Origin: JANSWY01 sp965243755
Lineage (GTDB): Bacteria; Bacteroidota; Bacteroidia; Cytophagales; Cyclobacteriaceae
Direction: 5' to 3'
Assembly: GCA_965243755.1 (NCBI GenBank)
Contig: CBDEVW010000003.1
Location: 1,240,001 to 1,304,000 of the forward strand
DNA: 64,000 nt
In this document: positions 43,388 through 52,568 of the stretch, piece after piece
Numbering within the stretch: the first letter of the stretch is position 1
Layout of the letters: the number at the start of each line of letters is the position of its first letter
The notes under the pieces: generated by a model
Databases searched by the model: none
Told to the model about the DNA's origin: nothing
What the model saw: only the letters and a program-made list of their open reading frames with translations
Position numbers and translations under genes: made by a program

Positions 43388-44701
43388 TTATAAATTCTTT
43401 TGAGGTTTCAAAGCCTCAATTTTTCCGCATAAAAACCATACACTTCCGAGTGCCGTAAGTGCCAAAACTGCACCGATGATAAAGGCAGGTGTATAATTAC
43501 CACCGCTCGTCAGGATGGGCACTAAAATGGTAAGACCGGCAGCCGTAAGCTTAGCTGCCATTCCGGCAAACCCTGATAGAGTCCCTACTGTTTTGCCGCT
43601 GTAGAAGTCACTTGGAAGTGTCTGTACATTTCCGATGGCAATTTGAAAACCAAAGAGGATTACCGTCATAATCAGTACCGCATTGGTAGCTGAGCCAGGG
43701 TTTGACAAGGCAAGCAATGCTGGTAACATGATAAGACATCCAGTGGAAATCACTGTTTTCCTTGTCCAGTTGACTGTCCTGCCATTTTGGAGAAATTTCT
43801 GAGCAAGCAAGCCACCAAACCAGGCACCTACCATCGCCCCCACATAGGGCAACCAGGCTGAAAATGCGATCTCTTTCACATTCATGCCATAGACCTCCGA
43901 CAAATAAATGGGGATCCATACGATGAACAGCCACCAGATTGGGTCAATTGCCGCTGAAGCGATAATTACACCCCAGCTTTGTTTATGGCTCAGGAGTTTC
44001 CCAGTGGTAGGATTATATCCATCACTCTCAATCTCCTCACCTTCCTCACCCGTGGAAATATTCTTTTGACCAGATAAAATGTATTTTTTCTCTTCTTCCG
44101 ATAACCAGGGGTGTTCCTTTGGTGGTGCTTTTAGTAAATAAAGCCATGGAATCAACCACAATAATCCGATGATACCTACTACAATAAATATGGTTTGCCA
44201 GGCAAAGAATCCATTTAACAGCCCGATGATCGGATACGAAATGATCCCTCCAATAGCTGCTCCTGAATTGAATATCCCTTGTGCAAATGCTCGTTCTTTG
44301 CTGGGAAACCATTCGGCATTGCTTTTGGCTGCTCCTGGCCAGTTTCCAGCTTCTGCCATTCCCAGGATTGATCTGAAAATTGAGAAACTTATTACCCCTC
44401 TTGCCAAGGCATGTGCCATGGTAGCCAGTGACCAAATACCAATAGAAAGCGCAAAACCGATGCGGGTGCCTATCCAGTCAAAGATTTTCCCGAAAAGCGC
44501 CTGCCCAAAAGCATATGACAAAATGAATACAGTGGAAATAGTGCCATAAATGGCTTTTCTACCGTCTTCATTCAAGTCTGGAAAGAGCTCCACACCCATT
44601 TCGGGCCATAAAGCTCCAAATGCCTGTCGGTCTATGTAGTTAATAACTGTGGCAAGTGCGACCAAACCGACTACCCACCATCTAAGTCCTTTAATTTTCA
44701 T
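43388..44701 (-). CDS. MFS transporter, hexuronate/DEH importer type
   Basis: A 437-residue, 12-helix major facilitator of the anion:cation symporter group. INYIDRQAFGALWPEMG in the first helix, the A-type loop GKIFDWIGTRIGF and RSILGMAEAGNWPGAAKSNAEWFP are close to ExuT-like hexuronate carriers. In this locus it should bring unsaturated uronate or DEH from the periplasm into the cytoplasm. It lies 20 bp after kdgF, and the SDR genes follow it. Confidence 0.9.
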   Translation of the reverse strand: MKIKGLRWWVVGLVALATVINYIDRQAFGALWPEMGVELFPDLNEDGRKAIYGTISTVFILSYAFGQALFGKIFDWIGTRIGFALSIGIWSLATMAHALARGVISFSIFRSILGMAEAGNWPGAAKSNAEWFPSKERAFAQGIFNSGAAIGGIISYPIIGLLNGFFAWQTIFIVVGIIGLLWLIPWLYLLKAPPKEHPWLSEEEKKYILSGQKNISTGEEGEEIESDGYNPTTGKLLSHKQSWGVIIASAAIDPIWWLFIVWIPIYLSEVYGMNVKEIAFSAWLPYVGAMVGAWFGGLLAQKFLQNGRTVNWTRKTVISTGCLIMLPALLALSNPGSATNAVLIMTVILFGFQIAIGNVQTLPSDFYSGKTVGTLSGFAGMAAKLTAAGLTILVPILTSGGNYTPAFIIGAVLALTALGSVWFLCGKIEALKPQKNL

Positions 44702-44721
44702 GTTTAGGGTTTAAGCTGCTA

Positions 44722-45096
44722 TTAATCTTTATCACCGAAATATGATGGACCATCTCCACTCAGAAAATCCTCTCTGACAGGACTAAATGTATCAATAAGC
44801 ATACCTTCCTCCAGACATACAGCGCTATGCAGAAGGTTGGGCTCGATGTATACTCCATCTCCACCTTTGATTATTTGCTTTACTCCATCAATTTCAAATT
44901 CAAATTTTCCCGAGACACAATAGGTAGCCTGTGTATGGAAATGTTGGTGTGGCGAACCCAGGGCTCCTTTCTCAAACTTGACAAGCACCATCATGATTTG
45001 ATTGTCATAGCCTAAAAACTTCCGGGATACTCCACCTCCAAGTTCTTCCCATTCCATTTTATCAGTCAAAATGTATTTTTCGCTGTTTCTATTCAT
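44722..45096 (-). CDS. kdgF: KdgF, cupin converting unsaturated uronate to DEH
   Basis: A 124-residue single-domain cupin. The metal-binding set is H50, H52, Q56 (PHQHFHTQATY) and H90 (IEPNLLHSA). The motif layout matches KdgF, which opens the ring of 4,5-unsaturated monouronate formed by lyases from pectin or alginate. It follows the PL17 gene by only 8 bp, which fits its role just after exolytic cleavage. Confidence 0.9.
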   Translation of the reverse strand: MNRNSEKYILTDKMEWEELGGGVSRKFLGYDNQIMMVLVKFEKGALGSPHQHFHTQATYCVSGKFEFEIDGVKQIIKGGDGVYIEPNLLHSAVCLEEGMLIDTFSPVREDFLSGDGPSYFGDKD

Positions 45097-45104
45097 TGAT
45101 CTCT

Positions 45105-47345
45105 TTATTTAATTTTTTTAAAATCGTATACACCGGTCCAGGAATGTACCATCCCATTTATGGTTAGACTATGTTCAGTGCTGCTGTCGTCATCACCGAG
45201 TGAAAATGTGAAAAGGTATTGCTCCCCGGATTTAAGCTTTATCTGTGCGGCAACATAACTGTCTGATTCATGTAGCGTCTCAAAACCTGCTATTGAAGAA
45301 AATAGATTTAAAGGGCGTTCTGTCGCGTAATCGTAGCTTCCATGTTTTTCATACAAGGATGCAAACAACGTATTACCTGCTGATCGGCGAAGCATTAAAC
45401 CAGGATCTCTTCGCAAGTTAAAATGAGGATCATTCGCTCCGATCCGGGTCATGATTGCCTCGTCCCCCTCCTGAATTGCAGTGGTCATGGTGAAAAAACT
45501 CTTTTTGTTGAACCAGGTAAACTGCATCATATCACCTTTCAATTGGGATTGAGCCTCTGCCCATAGGTGCTGATACCCATCATTTGTACCCATTGGTGAA
45601 AGTTCATTGTTTGTATCAAACTCCTGATTTGATGACATGAATTCTCCCAGGTAGTAGACAGGCAAATCATACCGGGTACCCTCAGGCGCACTGACAGAGA
45701 ACAGATCCAACACTAATGGGTTTTCCAGCGATTCAATTTCCAAAACCGCCATGGTCCGGTGCATTTCTACTCCTTCATAGGCATTTAGTTCCTTCGCACT
45801 TACAATATGTAGATCATCACCGGAAGAAAAGAAATATGGGGTTCCCGGGAACTTGTCTGCTGCTTTTACATTGTGATCAAAGTGAGAATCCTTATTCACC
45901 ACGAGCGTATTGTGAGCAATCGTTTCTTTGGCCCAGCTGTGGTTTTCTTTCAGGTATCCACCACCATCTTTGTGTTCAATGTTGACCCATCTTGCAGATC
46001 CGTAATCCTGAATCACCTCGCCATTTTCATCATACAGCAAAAATCCCAACCGATCAAAATGGCCATGACCCATTCCGTGTTTAGCGTATTTCATCACAAG
46101 GATCAGGTTATCTGCCCTCACAATTCCAATCGCTCCCTCATCTCCGGCAGCACCATCACGAAGTTCCACACTTTTATATTTGAATGCTGTCGCCTTGCCG
46201 TCTGCAATTGCTCTCGCCGCATTAAGCCCGGAATCATTCAATGGCACTCGTCCCTGTTTCTCAATGATAGATAGCAGACCAGTATCGTTACCCCCGTAGT
46301 GATAGGCCATACTCACAGCATTGACCAACTCTCTTGAGGACAGAGACATTCCTTTCTGCGCATCATTAATAGGGAAAAATTCACCCTGTGCATTGGTTTG
46401 ATTGATCAGGGCATCTACCGCTTTCAGTAACAGGCCATTTCTATATGCCAATATTTTCAGCTCAGGCACCTTATTGTTGAGGGCCTGGGCAAAAATCAGA
46501 AAAGGGTACATGGCATATCGCTGGTAATAAGGTCCCTCTGTGTAATATCCATCTGGTGAAAAAGAATGATCAATCTGGGCCAGAAACCCTCCACTCTTAT
46601 ACCCTTTCAGATTCAACGACCCCCCATCGTTATCAACCAGTCCTGATTCACTGTTAATATCAAATGCATAAAGTGCACGCTCGATCAGTTCTTCATCGTC
46701 CATGACCAATCCAATCATTCCTACAGCGGCATTGCCCCAGGTACTGTGATTGTGCAGGCGATTAAAGAATTTTGGATTTTCCAGTGATAAGAAGTCCGCA
46801 TATGGGCGAAACAACTCTTTGTTTAATTTTTCTACCGTATCATTATCCAGCCAATCATAGATGCAATCATATGCCTGAGCGGTATATACTAACCAATTGG
46901 CGTCATTTAAACATTGCCAAAAGAATTTTCCTCTTGCATAGGATCGGGTAGCAGGATGTCTGTCAAGCTGTGGGTAGATTGCTGCATATTGCAGCAGCAT
47001 ATCTTTTACATATGTGGCATATTTTTCATCACCAGTAATTTGAAAGAGCACACCAGCTTTTTGCATGGTGAAGAAATTAGCCTTATGTCGCTCATGAGTA
47101 TAACCACCGGCCAGGTCTTTAGGTACCGGAACGTCTATGCCCAGTGCTATCTCTTCATCGACCAGATTCATGGTAGTCTCAAGGCTTTCATCGAATAATG
47201 GCACACTACCAAGACTCGCCTTCATAGCGCTAACTCCATCCCTTGTGATTACAAGATTCGGATGAGTTGAGTTGGCTACCGCCTGATCAGGATTGTGACA
47301 CCCTACCAGTATAAAAAAGCTCAATATTGTAGTTAGGACTCTCAT
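45105..47345 (-). CDS. PL17 family oligoalginate lyase, lipoprotein
   Basis: A 746-residue lipoprotein with Cys16 in ILVGC. The N-terminal alpha/alpha barrel contains RLHNHSTWGNAAVGM with the conserved N199/H200 pair and SPDGYYTEGPYYQRY with the catalytic tyrosine (Y268 region). The C-terminal heparinase II/III-like beta domain includes HGMGHGHFDRLGF and AHNTLVVN. PL17 enzymes release monomers from alginate oligosaccharides, so it likely produces the unsaturated uronate used by KdgF. It is the first gene after a strong hairpin at 47543-47574 and probably has its own promoter in the 290-bp gap. Confidence 0.93.
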   Translation of the reverse strand: MRVLTTILSFFILVGCHNPDQAVANSTHPNLVITRDGVSAMKASLGSVPLFDESLETTMNLVDEEIALGIDVPVPKDLAGGYTHERHKANFFTMQKAGVLFQITGDEKYATYVKDMLLQYAAIYPQLDRHPATRSYARGKFFWQCLNDANWLVYTAQAYDCIYDWLDNDTVEKLNKELFRPYADFLSLENPKFFNRLHNHSTWGNAAVGMIGLVMDDEELIERALYAFDINSESGLVDNDGGSLNLKGYKSGGFLAQIDHSFSPDGYYTEGPYYQRYAMYPFLIFAQALNNKVPELKILAYRNGLLLKAVDALINQTNAQGEFFPINDAQKGMSLSSRELVNAVSMAYHYGGNDTGLLSIIEKQGRVPLNDSGLNAARAIADGKATAFKYKSVELRDGAAGDEGAIGIVRADNLILVMKYAKHGMGHGHFDRLGFLLYDENGEVIQDYGSARWVNIEHKDGGGYLKENHSWAKETIAHNTLVVNKDSHFDHNVKAADKFPGTPYFFSSGDDLHIVSAKELNAYEGVEMHRTMAVLEIESLENPLVLDLFSVSAPEGTRYDLPVYYLGEFMSSNQEFDTNNELSPMGTNDGYQHLWAEAQSQLKGDMMQFTWFNKKSFFTMTTAIQEGDEAIMTRIGANDPHFNLRRDPGLMLRRSAGNTLFASLYEKHGSYDYATERPLNLFSSIAGFETLHESDSYVAAQIKLKSGEQYLFTFSLGDDDSSTEHSLTINGMVHSWTGVYDFKKIK

Positions 47346-47542
47346 GTAGTCGATTAAGCAAAAACTGTTTTAATGTTCAATATCGATTTATGCATTCATC
47401 TCTTATCATCTGTGCGAAACTGTATCCATGGTGGCCAGGAGGCACACCATAGAAAGCAGTCGCTTATTAATGAAGAGAGACTATTAATTCTTCTCCTGGT
47501 CTTCTCACCAGATTTTTATGTTTACCCCTTTGAGGAGATGTT

Positions 47543-47574
47543 ATAGTTGCCTGGGATCAACTCCAGGCAACTAT
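47543..47574. terminator. Strong perfect hairpin between the sus genes and PL17
   Basis: Two perfect 12-bp arms, ATAGTTGCCTGG (47543-47554) and CCAGGCAACTAT (47563-47574), with an 8-base loop, 60 bp after the stop of the 47635 gene. It may end or attenuate the susCD message, or act as a processing/stability element that gives SusCD transcripts a higher level than the enzymes downstream. No T run follows on the minus strand. The remainder of the 47346-47634 gap shows no gene. Confidence 0.6.
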
Positions 47575-47634
47575 TTCACCCTCTTTTAATATGAAATAAA
47601 ACTTACTACTACTATTCTGATTTGAATAAATGGA

Positions 47635-50034
47635 CTAGAAACCATCTGTCTCCAATACCACATCTGTGATCCATACTTCATTATCCCCGGTCACTGTACT
47701 TGTTGGGACAAAATAGAATATCACAAAATCCTGATCCACTGAAGTCAAAATATCATCAGCGTTCTCATCCACTCTGTCCTGAGGAAAGTTAAATGTTGAA
47801 TTCACTGTGAAGCTGAATGAAACATTTTGCCATGTATTGACTTCTGTTGCAGTTACCGGAACCGAAGTGATCGCATGAGACGCCAAATCTGTCTCATCTG
47901 CCGGCTCACTGTGCAGAATGTAAAATGTTCCTTCCACATCTGTCGCTGGAGTTGCTTCAGACTTAATGAATACTGAAATTGAATATTCAACTCCTTCTTC
48001 AACTTCAAAAGGCTGATAGGCTCTTTCTCCCGGACTATCGAATTTGAGAGATCTCCCTGAAGTCCCACCTGCTGATTGTGCGTTGGTAGAAGAAGAACTG
48101 GCTTTATCCGTTGAACCACCAGTATTTAGCGGATCAGAGACCCATCCTTCCAGATCGTCATTTCTCCAGAAATTAAATGGTGAATCAGAACCGTCATTAA
48201 AGGTATTGTCTGGATCAATGGTCCATGCATCTACCAGGTCATTATTGTTATTTTCAGCGGTAGGATAAGTTTGAAAGTCTGCATTTTGCAAAACAGCTGC
48301 GAATGTTGCTCCACCGGCAGGATCTGTCACTACTATGGTTTCACTATAAGTTACGCTACCAGAAGCATTTGTCGCGGTGAGCACCACGTTGTAAACTCCA
48401 GGAGTGGCATAAGTATGCGTAGGAGACTTTTCTGTGGAGGTATTTCCGTCACCAAAATTCCATTGAAAAGAACTTGCATTAATTGAACTGTTCGTGAAAG
48501 TATATTCAAGGAAGTTGGTAGCATTGGCCTCAGCGCTGTATTCTCCGGTCGGAGCACTTACACTTGACCGCTCAAGTACCTTTACATTATCAATGTATGC
48601 ATCTACCGCTGTATTCGCAAAGAACATTACTGATACTTCACCACTTTCTGGTGCTGTGAATGGAATCTGAACGAAGGTTCCATACCCATTAGTCGTTTCA
48701 TTGAATTTACCTTCTGCGATGAATCCTTCATGAAATCCAATGTTATTAGAGACGATATCGTTTACCGCGTCTACTCCATCAACGTAGTACCCATCCATAA
48801 CCACTCCAACAACCTTGTTACCATCAAAAGACGCACCACTTCCGGTTCTGATGGCATACTGATACTCCAAGACATATTCTGTACCTGCAGTCAATGCCAA
48901 TTCCTGATAAGCATATCTGGAATCTGATGTTCTGAATGCTCCAACACCACCAGATTGACTAGAGCTCCATTTAGCTCCTCTTGTTTTTTCACCAGTGTTG
49001 TTTCCACTGTAATCAAAATTTGAACCATCGGAACTCGATCCATATGGGTTGGTTGTAGCGCCATCAGAAAATAGTGGGAACCTCCAGATATTGTTATCCT
49101 CTTCAAAATCTCCATTTAATATCTGGGAACCAGTTGTTTTGTACAGGTAAACATTATCGACATAAATCGTCGCATGATCATTAGCTGTACCTCCTGTACC
49201 CAGTTCGAATATTATTTCATCGATTGCATCGACTGGTCCGGAAAAGCCTGTTGCCAAACTCAAATCAAAACCAGTCCATTCACCATCTGTGAGTGCCAAC
49301 CCGTCTGCAACAAAAGATGTAGAAGCACCCGCGTTAACGATCGTGACTTTCAATAAATCTACGCCTTGTGCAAAATCAGAATACACATCGAAATGAATAT
49401 CTGTAACTGGCACAATGTCTACAATGGCATTGGCTGTTTCAACTGTTGACATGGTCATTGACCCGGCGTTGATGCCAAGTCTTGAAAACTGAGCAACGTT
49501 ATTTTCACCAACAGCCACTACGGTACCGCCAGTGGCGTCTGTTCCATGTTCCCATCCATACATCGTTCCATTATATTCAAAACCATCGCTAAACAATGCG
49601 AATACATTGGCATCTCTTAATGTAGGCGAAGCAGGTACTGAACTGATTGTTGCTTCGATAGCGTGCATCACCACGACCTCAGTGGAAATGGTCACATCTG
49701 GAAATCCCTGATCGGATTTAGCGGTTACAGTAATGGTATAGGTTACCGCTTCCTGTTCGTTAGGGTAATCATATGAGGTTGTTCCACCTTGCTGATTAAT
49801 CGTAAGCACATCATCTTCAGTGGCTGGATCACCAAAATCCACAACAAATGAGGATGCTCCAATAGATACGGGCTTCACAGTAATGATAGTTCCGTCCCCG
49901 GAAGCTTCAGTGGTAAAGCTCGAAAAAGTGATCTCGGTAAGACCAGTTGGATTTGGGGTGTCGTCCTCAGTACATGCCCCTAAAATACCGGCAAGAAGCA
50001 ACGCACCAATTCCTTTTTTTATATAATTCATCAT
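47635..50034 (-). CDS. PKD-containing lipoprotein, probable surface glycan-binding protein
   Basis: A 799-residue lipoprotein (Cys21 in ILGAC). It contains an N-terminal PKD-like domain (about 35-125), a beta-sandwich module (about 130-302, ending IYVDNVYLY), a second module (about 305-487, from NGDFE to YIDNVKVLE), a clear PKD domain (about 495-571, FQWNFGDGNTSTEKSPTHTY) and a third module (about 580-799, from NADFQ to VWITDVVLE). The N-GDFE start and VDNV end are typical of carbohydrate-binding beta-sandwiches. Position after SusCD matches SusE/F-like surface glycan-binding proteins, here presumably for alginate. Confidence 0.8.
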   Translation of the reverse strand: MMNYIKKGIGALLLAGILGACTEDDTPNPTGLTEITFSSFTTEASGDGTIITVKPVSIGASSFVVDFGDPATEDDVLTINQQGGTTSYDYPNEQEAVTYTITVTAKSDQGFPDVTISTEVVVMHAIEATISSVPASPTLRDANVFALFSDGFEYNGTMYGWEHGTDATGGTVVAVGENNVAQFSRLGINAGSMTMSTVETANAIVDIVPVTDIHFDVYSDFAQGVDLLKVTIVNAGASTSFVADGLALTDGEWTGFDLSLATGFSGPVDAIDEIIFELGTGGTANDHATIYVDNVYLYKTTGSQILNGDFEEDNNIWRFPLFSDGATTNPYGSSSDGSNFDYSGNNTGEKTRGAKWSSSQSGGVGAFRTSDSRYAYQELALTAGTEYVLEYQYAIRTGSGASFDGNKVVGVVMDGYYVDGVDAVNDIVSNNIGFHEGFIAEGKFNETTNGYGTFVQIPFTAPESGEVSVMFFANTAVDAYIDNVKVLERSSVSAPTGEYSAEANATNFLEYTFTNSSINASSFQWNFGDGNTSTEKSPTHTYATPGVYNVVLTATNASGSVTYSETIVVTDPAGGATFAAVLQNADFQTYPTAENNNNDLVDAWTIDPDNTFNDGSDSPFNFWRNDDLEGWVSDPLNTGGSTDKASSSSTNAQSAGGTSGRSLKFDSPGERAYQPFEVEEGVEYSISVFIKSEATPATDVEGTFYILHSEPADETDLASHAITSVPVTATEVNTWQNVSFSFTVNSTFNFPQDRVDENADDILTSVDQDFVIFYFVPTSTVTGDNEVWITDVVLETDGF

Positions 50035-50077
50035 TATAATTCTTTTAAAATTCGATAATACTTAAGAGCCGATGCTT

Positions 50078-51088
50078 TTAGTTAGCCGGATAAACTTTCA
50101 CGTTATCCACATAGACATCAACTGGAGTAATGGCTGAAAACATGACTGCTATGAGTCCGCTTTCCGGAGCGTCAAATTCCCCTGTAACCGTAGTGAAATT
50201 TCCTTTTCCTTTTCGTTCAGAAACTTCCATGTGCAACAGGCTGGTCCCCCCACCTCTGTCAGTTTGCGCATAAGCATCATCTCCATCATCATAGTGTCCG
50301 GAAATAATGTCTGCAATCACTATTCTACCTTCCGGAGGATCAGTTGCCACATCATCCTTAATGGCGTATTCAAATTCAAGTATGTAAGAAACCGTTCGAA
50401 TATCGGACGAAGGTGAAACCACCAAAGGCTGGTAGGATACCCTGGTATTTGATGACGCCAATGAACCTACTGATCTTGAAGCATTCCATTTGGCTCCACG
50501 GGTTTTAGACCCATTGTCTGTACCATCGTAAAGTGTGTTGGATCCATCGGAACTTGATTCAAATGCATTGCCATCCCATACATCCCAGTTGCCAATTTTC
50601 CAGTTTTCGTTACCGGCTTCAAAATCTCCGTTGAGTACTGTTACCGGAAGAGGAACAAACTCATCAACCAATTCAATATCAACCAGGATCGTATTAGAAG
50701 CATCATTGTCATCAAAAGCCGTTAAGCTTACAGTGTAGGTACCTTCACCAGCTGCAAATAATGCGAATGGATTTTCATCAGTGGTTGTACTGGCATCACT
50801 GCATACCATTTCCCCATCAATCTCTTCACAAACTACCCCGTCGGTACCAAAATCCCATAAGTAATGGGTAGCTTCTACAGAGGTATTGGTAAAACTGATT
50901 AATCTGAAATCTTCTGCTGTACGAATATGCTCGAAACTTGCTGACGGTGGCGTCTCATCAGGAATTGATCCTGACTCTGGCAAATCGGGTCTTAATTCAC
51001 AGCTGGCAATAAACCCAACTGTTGTAATCATCAGGAGAATCCTCAATGACTGACTGAATATATTATTATTATCTTTCATAATGCTCAT
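50078..51088 (-). CDS. PKD-containing lipoprotein, probable surface glycan-binding protein
   Basis: A product of about 336 residues from ATG 51088; the longer frame begins at a TTG inside susD, and an ATG at 51079 is also possible. Lipobox cysteine 30 (GFIASC) is followed by a PKD domain (about 46-143, with HYLWDFGTDG) and a module (about 148-336, NGDFE to VYVDNVKVYP). This module is clearly homologous to module 2 of the 47635 protein: both contain SSSDGSN, KTRGAKW and a conserved YQ-L segment. It follows susD by 10 bp. Confidence 0.8.
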   Translation of the reverse strand: MSIMKDNNNIFSQSLRILLMITTVGFIASCELRPDLPESGSIPDETPPSASFEHIRTAEDFRLISFTNTSVEATHYLWDFGTDGVVCEEIDGEMVCSDASTTTDENPFALFAAGEGTYTVSLTAFDDNDASNTILVDIELVDEFVPLPVTVLNGDFEAGNENWKIGNWDVWDGNAFESSSDGSNTLYDGTDNGSKTRGAKWNASRSVGSLASSNTRVSYQPLVVSPSSDIRTVSYILEFEYAIKDDVATDPPEGRIVIADIISGHYDDGDDAYAQTDRGGGTSLLHMEVSERKGKGNFTTVTGEFDAPESGLIAVMFSAITPVDVYVDNVKVYPAN

Positions 51089-51098
51089 ATTTAAAGTA

Positions 51099-52550
51099 CT
51101 AGTAACCAAGGTTCTGAGTAAGAAGACCTCCGCTTAAGTTGATTTCTCTTTGAGGAATAGGCAGGTACCGTGCATTGTTTACATTCCATACATAGCCCAT
51201 TTCATCTGCGTGTGCAGAGAGCACATTTTCGAACTCACCAAATCTTTTCAGGTCAAAATATCGCTGGTTCTCAAATGCCAGTTCTACTCTTCTTTCAGTC
51301 AATAAATCTGCCTTGGTGATTGAGGTGACTGGAGTCATTAATCCTGCCCGATCTCTCACTGCCTGGAAAGATGCCAGGGCCGCCGGATCTACAGTTGCCG
51401 GTGCTCCAGCCATTATTGCTTCAACATGCAACAGCAGAACATCAGCATAGCGTAGCGCGATGTAATCGTTCCCTGCATTTCTCCCCACTCCATAATTGAT
51501 TGGAACAGCATTAAGGTCCGTACCTTCTGGTAAAAATTTAGCTACTTCATTTTCGAAGACATCAAGGTTTCCTCCAAGGTCTGTAATTGAAACAGCCGTT
51601 CGGTTTCCACCATAAGCCATAAAGTCGTTGTATAAATTTTCATTCACGATGTTTTGACCATCCTCTCGACCGGCTCTTTGAAATGATGTAAACTCCGCGG
51701 AGAATCCCTGACTCTCATCAGAGTTGCTCGCCTGATACTGAATAGCAAAGATTATTTCACTATTGAGCTCACTGTAGAATACATCATAGAAATCGGGCAT
51801 GAGAGAATAATCTCCACTATTGATGATGTCCTCACACAAGCCTTGTGCAAGCGCATATTCAGGGGTTTCAAGGGACAAGTAAACTTTTGCCAATATTCCC
51901 TGAGCAGCGGCCCTGGAAGCCCTTGACTTGAAAGAATTGTCAAGCGCTCCTATCGCATCATTTAAATCACTGATGATTTGATTGTAAACTTGATCTTCCG
52001 AAACTCTTGTAAATAGCGCTGTTTCGTTAGTAGGGTCAATTGGTTCTGTAACCAACGGCACAGCACCAAACAATCTTACCAATTTGAAATAAGCATATGC
52101 CCTGAGGAATTTCACTTCAGCCGTATATCTGGCACGATTACTTTCATTGGCAACATCCATGAATTGCAGCATGTTGTTTGCTCTGAAGATCACCTCATAC
52201 ATTGATTGATAATAGTCTTCTGACTCAACATTTACTGCCTCCACCACATATCTGTGAAAATCCGATTTCGAGCCTTCCAATGTGGCATTTCTGGTATTGT
52301 CAGTTCTGTGCTCTGTTAGAAGATGCTCAAACTGCACTCCTCTGTTGGCATTACCGATGTTTGTCTCGGTACTTTCATTTGTACCCTGTAGTGCATCATA
52401 AGCTCCGTAGATTCCTGCTAATATATCTTCATCGGATTGGAAGAACGACTCCACAGCAACAGCTGTATCAGGAAGTGGGCTCAAAAAGTCATCACATGAT
52501 GAAAAGGATACCGCTACTATGGCGAGAATTATATATTTTATCTTCTTCAT
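51099..52550 (-). CDS. susD: SusD/RagB-family outer-membrane lipoprotein
   Basis: A 483-residue lipoprotein with Cys19 (FSSCDDFL). FLSPLPDTAVAVESFFQSDEDILAGI is the typical SusD N-terminus. TPR-type helices follow (RAYAYFKLVRLFGAVPLVTEP), and the C-terminus ends with RRVELAFENQRYFDLKRFGEF, a SusD hallmark. It forms the lid of the SusC channel and binds the oligosaccharide. It is 18 bp downstream of susC. Confidence 0.95.
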   Translation of the reverse strand: MKKIKYIILAIVAVSFSSCDDFLSPLPDTAVAVESFFQSDEDILAGIYGAYDALQGTNESTETNIGNANRGVQFEHLLTEHRTDNTRNATLEGSKSDFHRYVVEAVNVESEDYYQSMYEVIFRANNMLQFMDVANESNRARYTAEVKFLRAYAYFKLVRLFGAVPLVTEPIDPTNETALFTRVSEDQVYNQIISDLNDAIGALDNSFKSRASRAAAQGILAKVYLSLETPEYALAQGLCEDIINSGDYSLMPDFYDVFYSELNSEIIFAIQYQASNSDESQGFSAEFTSFQRAGREDGQNIVNENLYNDFMAYGGNRTAVSITDLGGNLDVFENEVAKFLPEGTDLNAVPINYGVGRNAGNDYIALRYADVLLLHVEAIMAGAPATVDPAALASFQAVRDRAGLMTPVTSITKADLLTERRVELAFENQRYFDLKRFGEFENVLSAHADEMGYVWNVNNARYLPIPQREINLSGGLLTQNLGY

Positions 52551-52568
52551 GATTAATTTCTTTATTGA

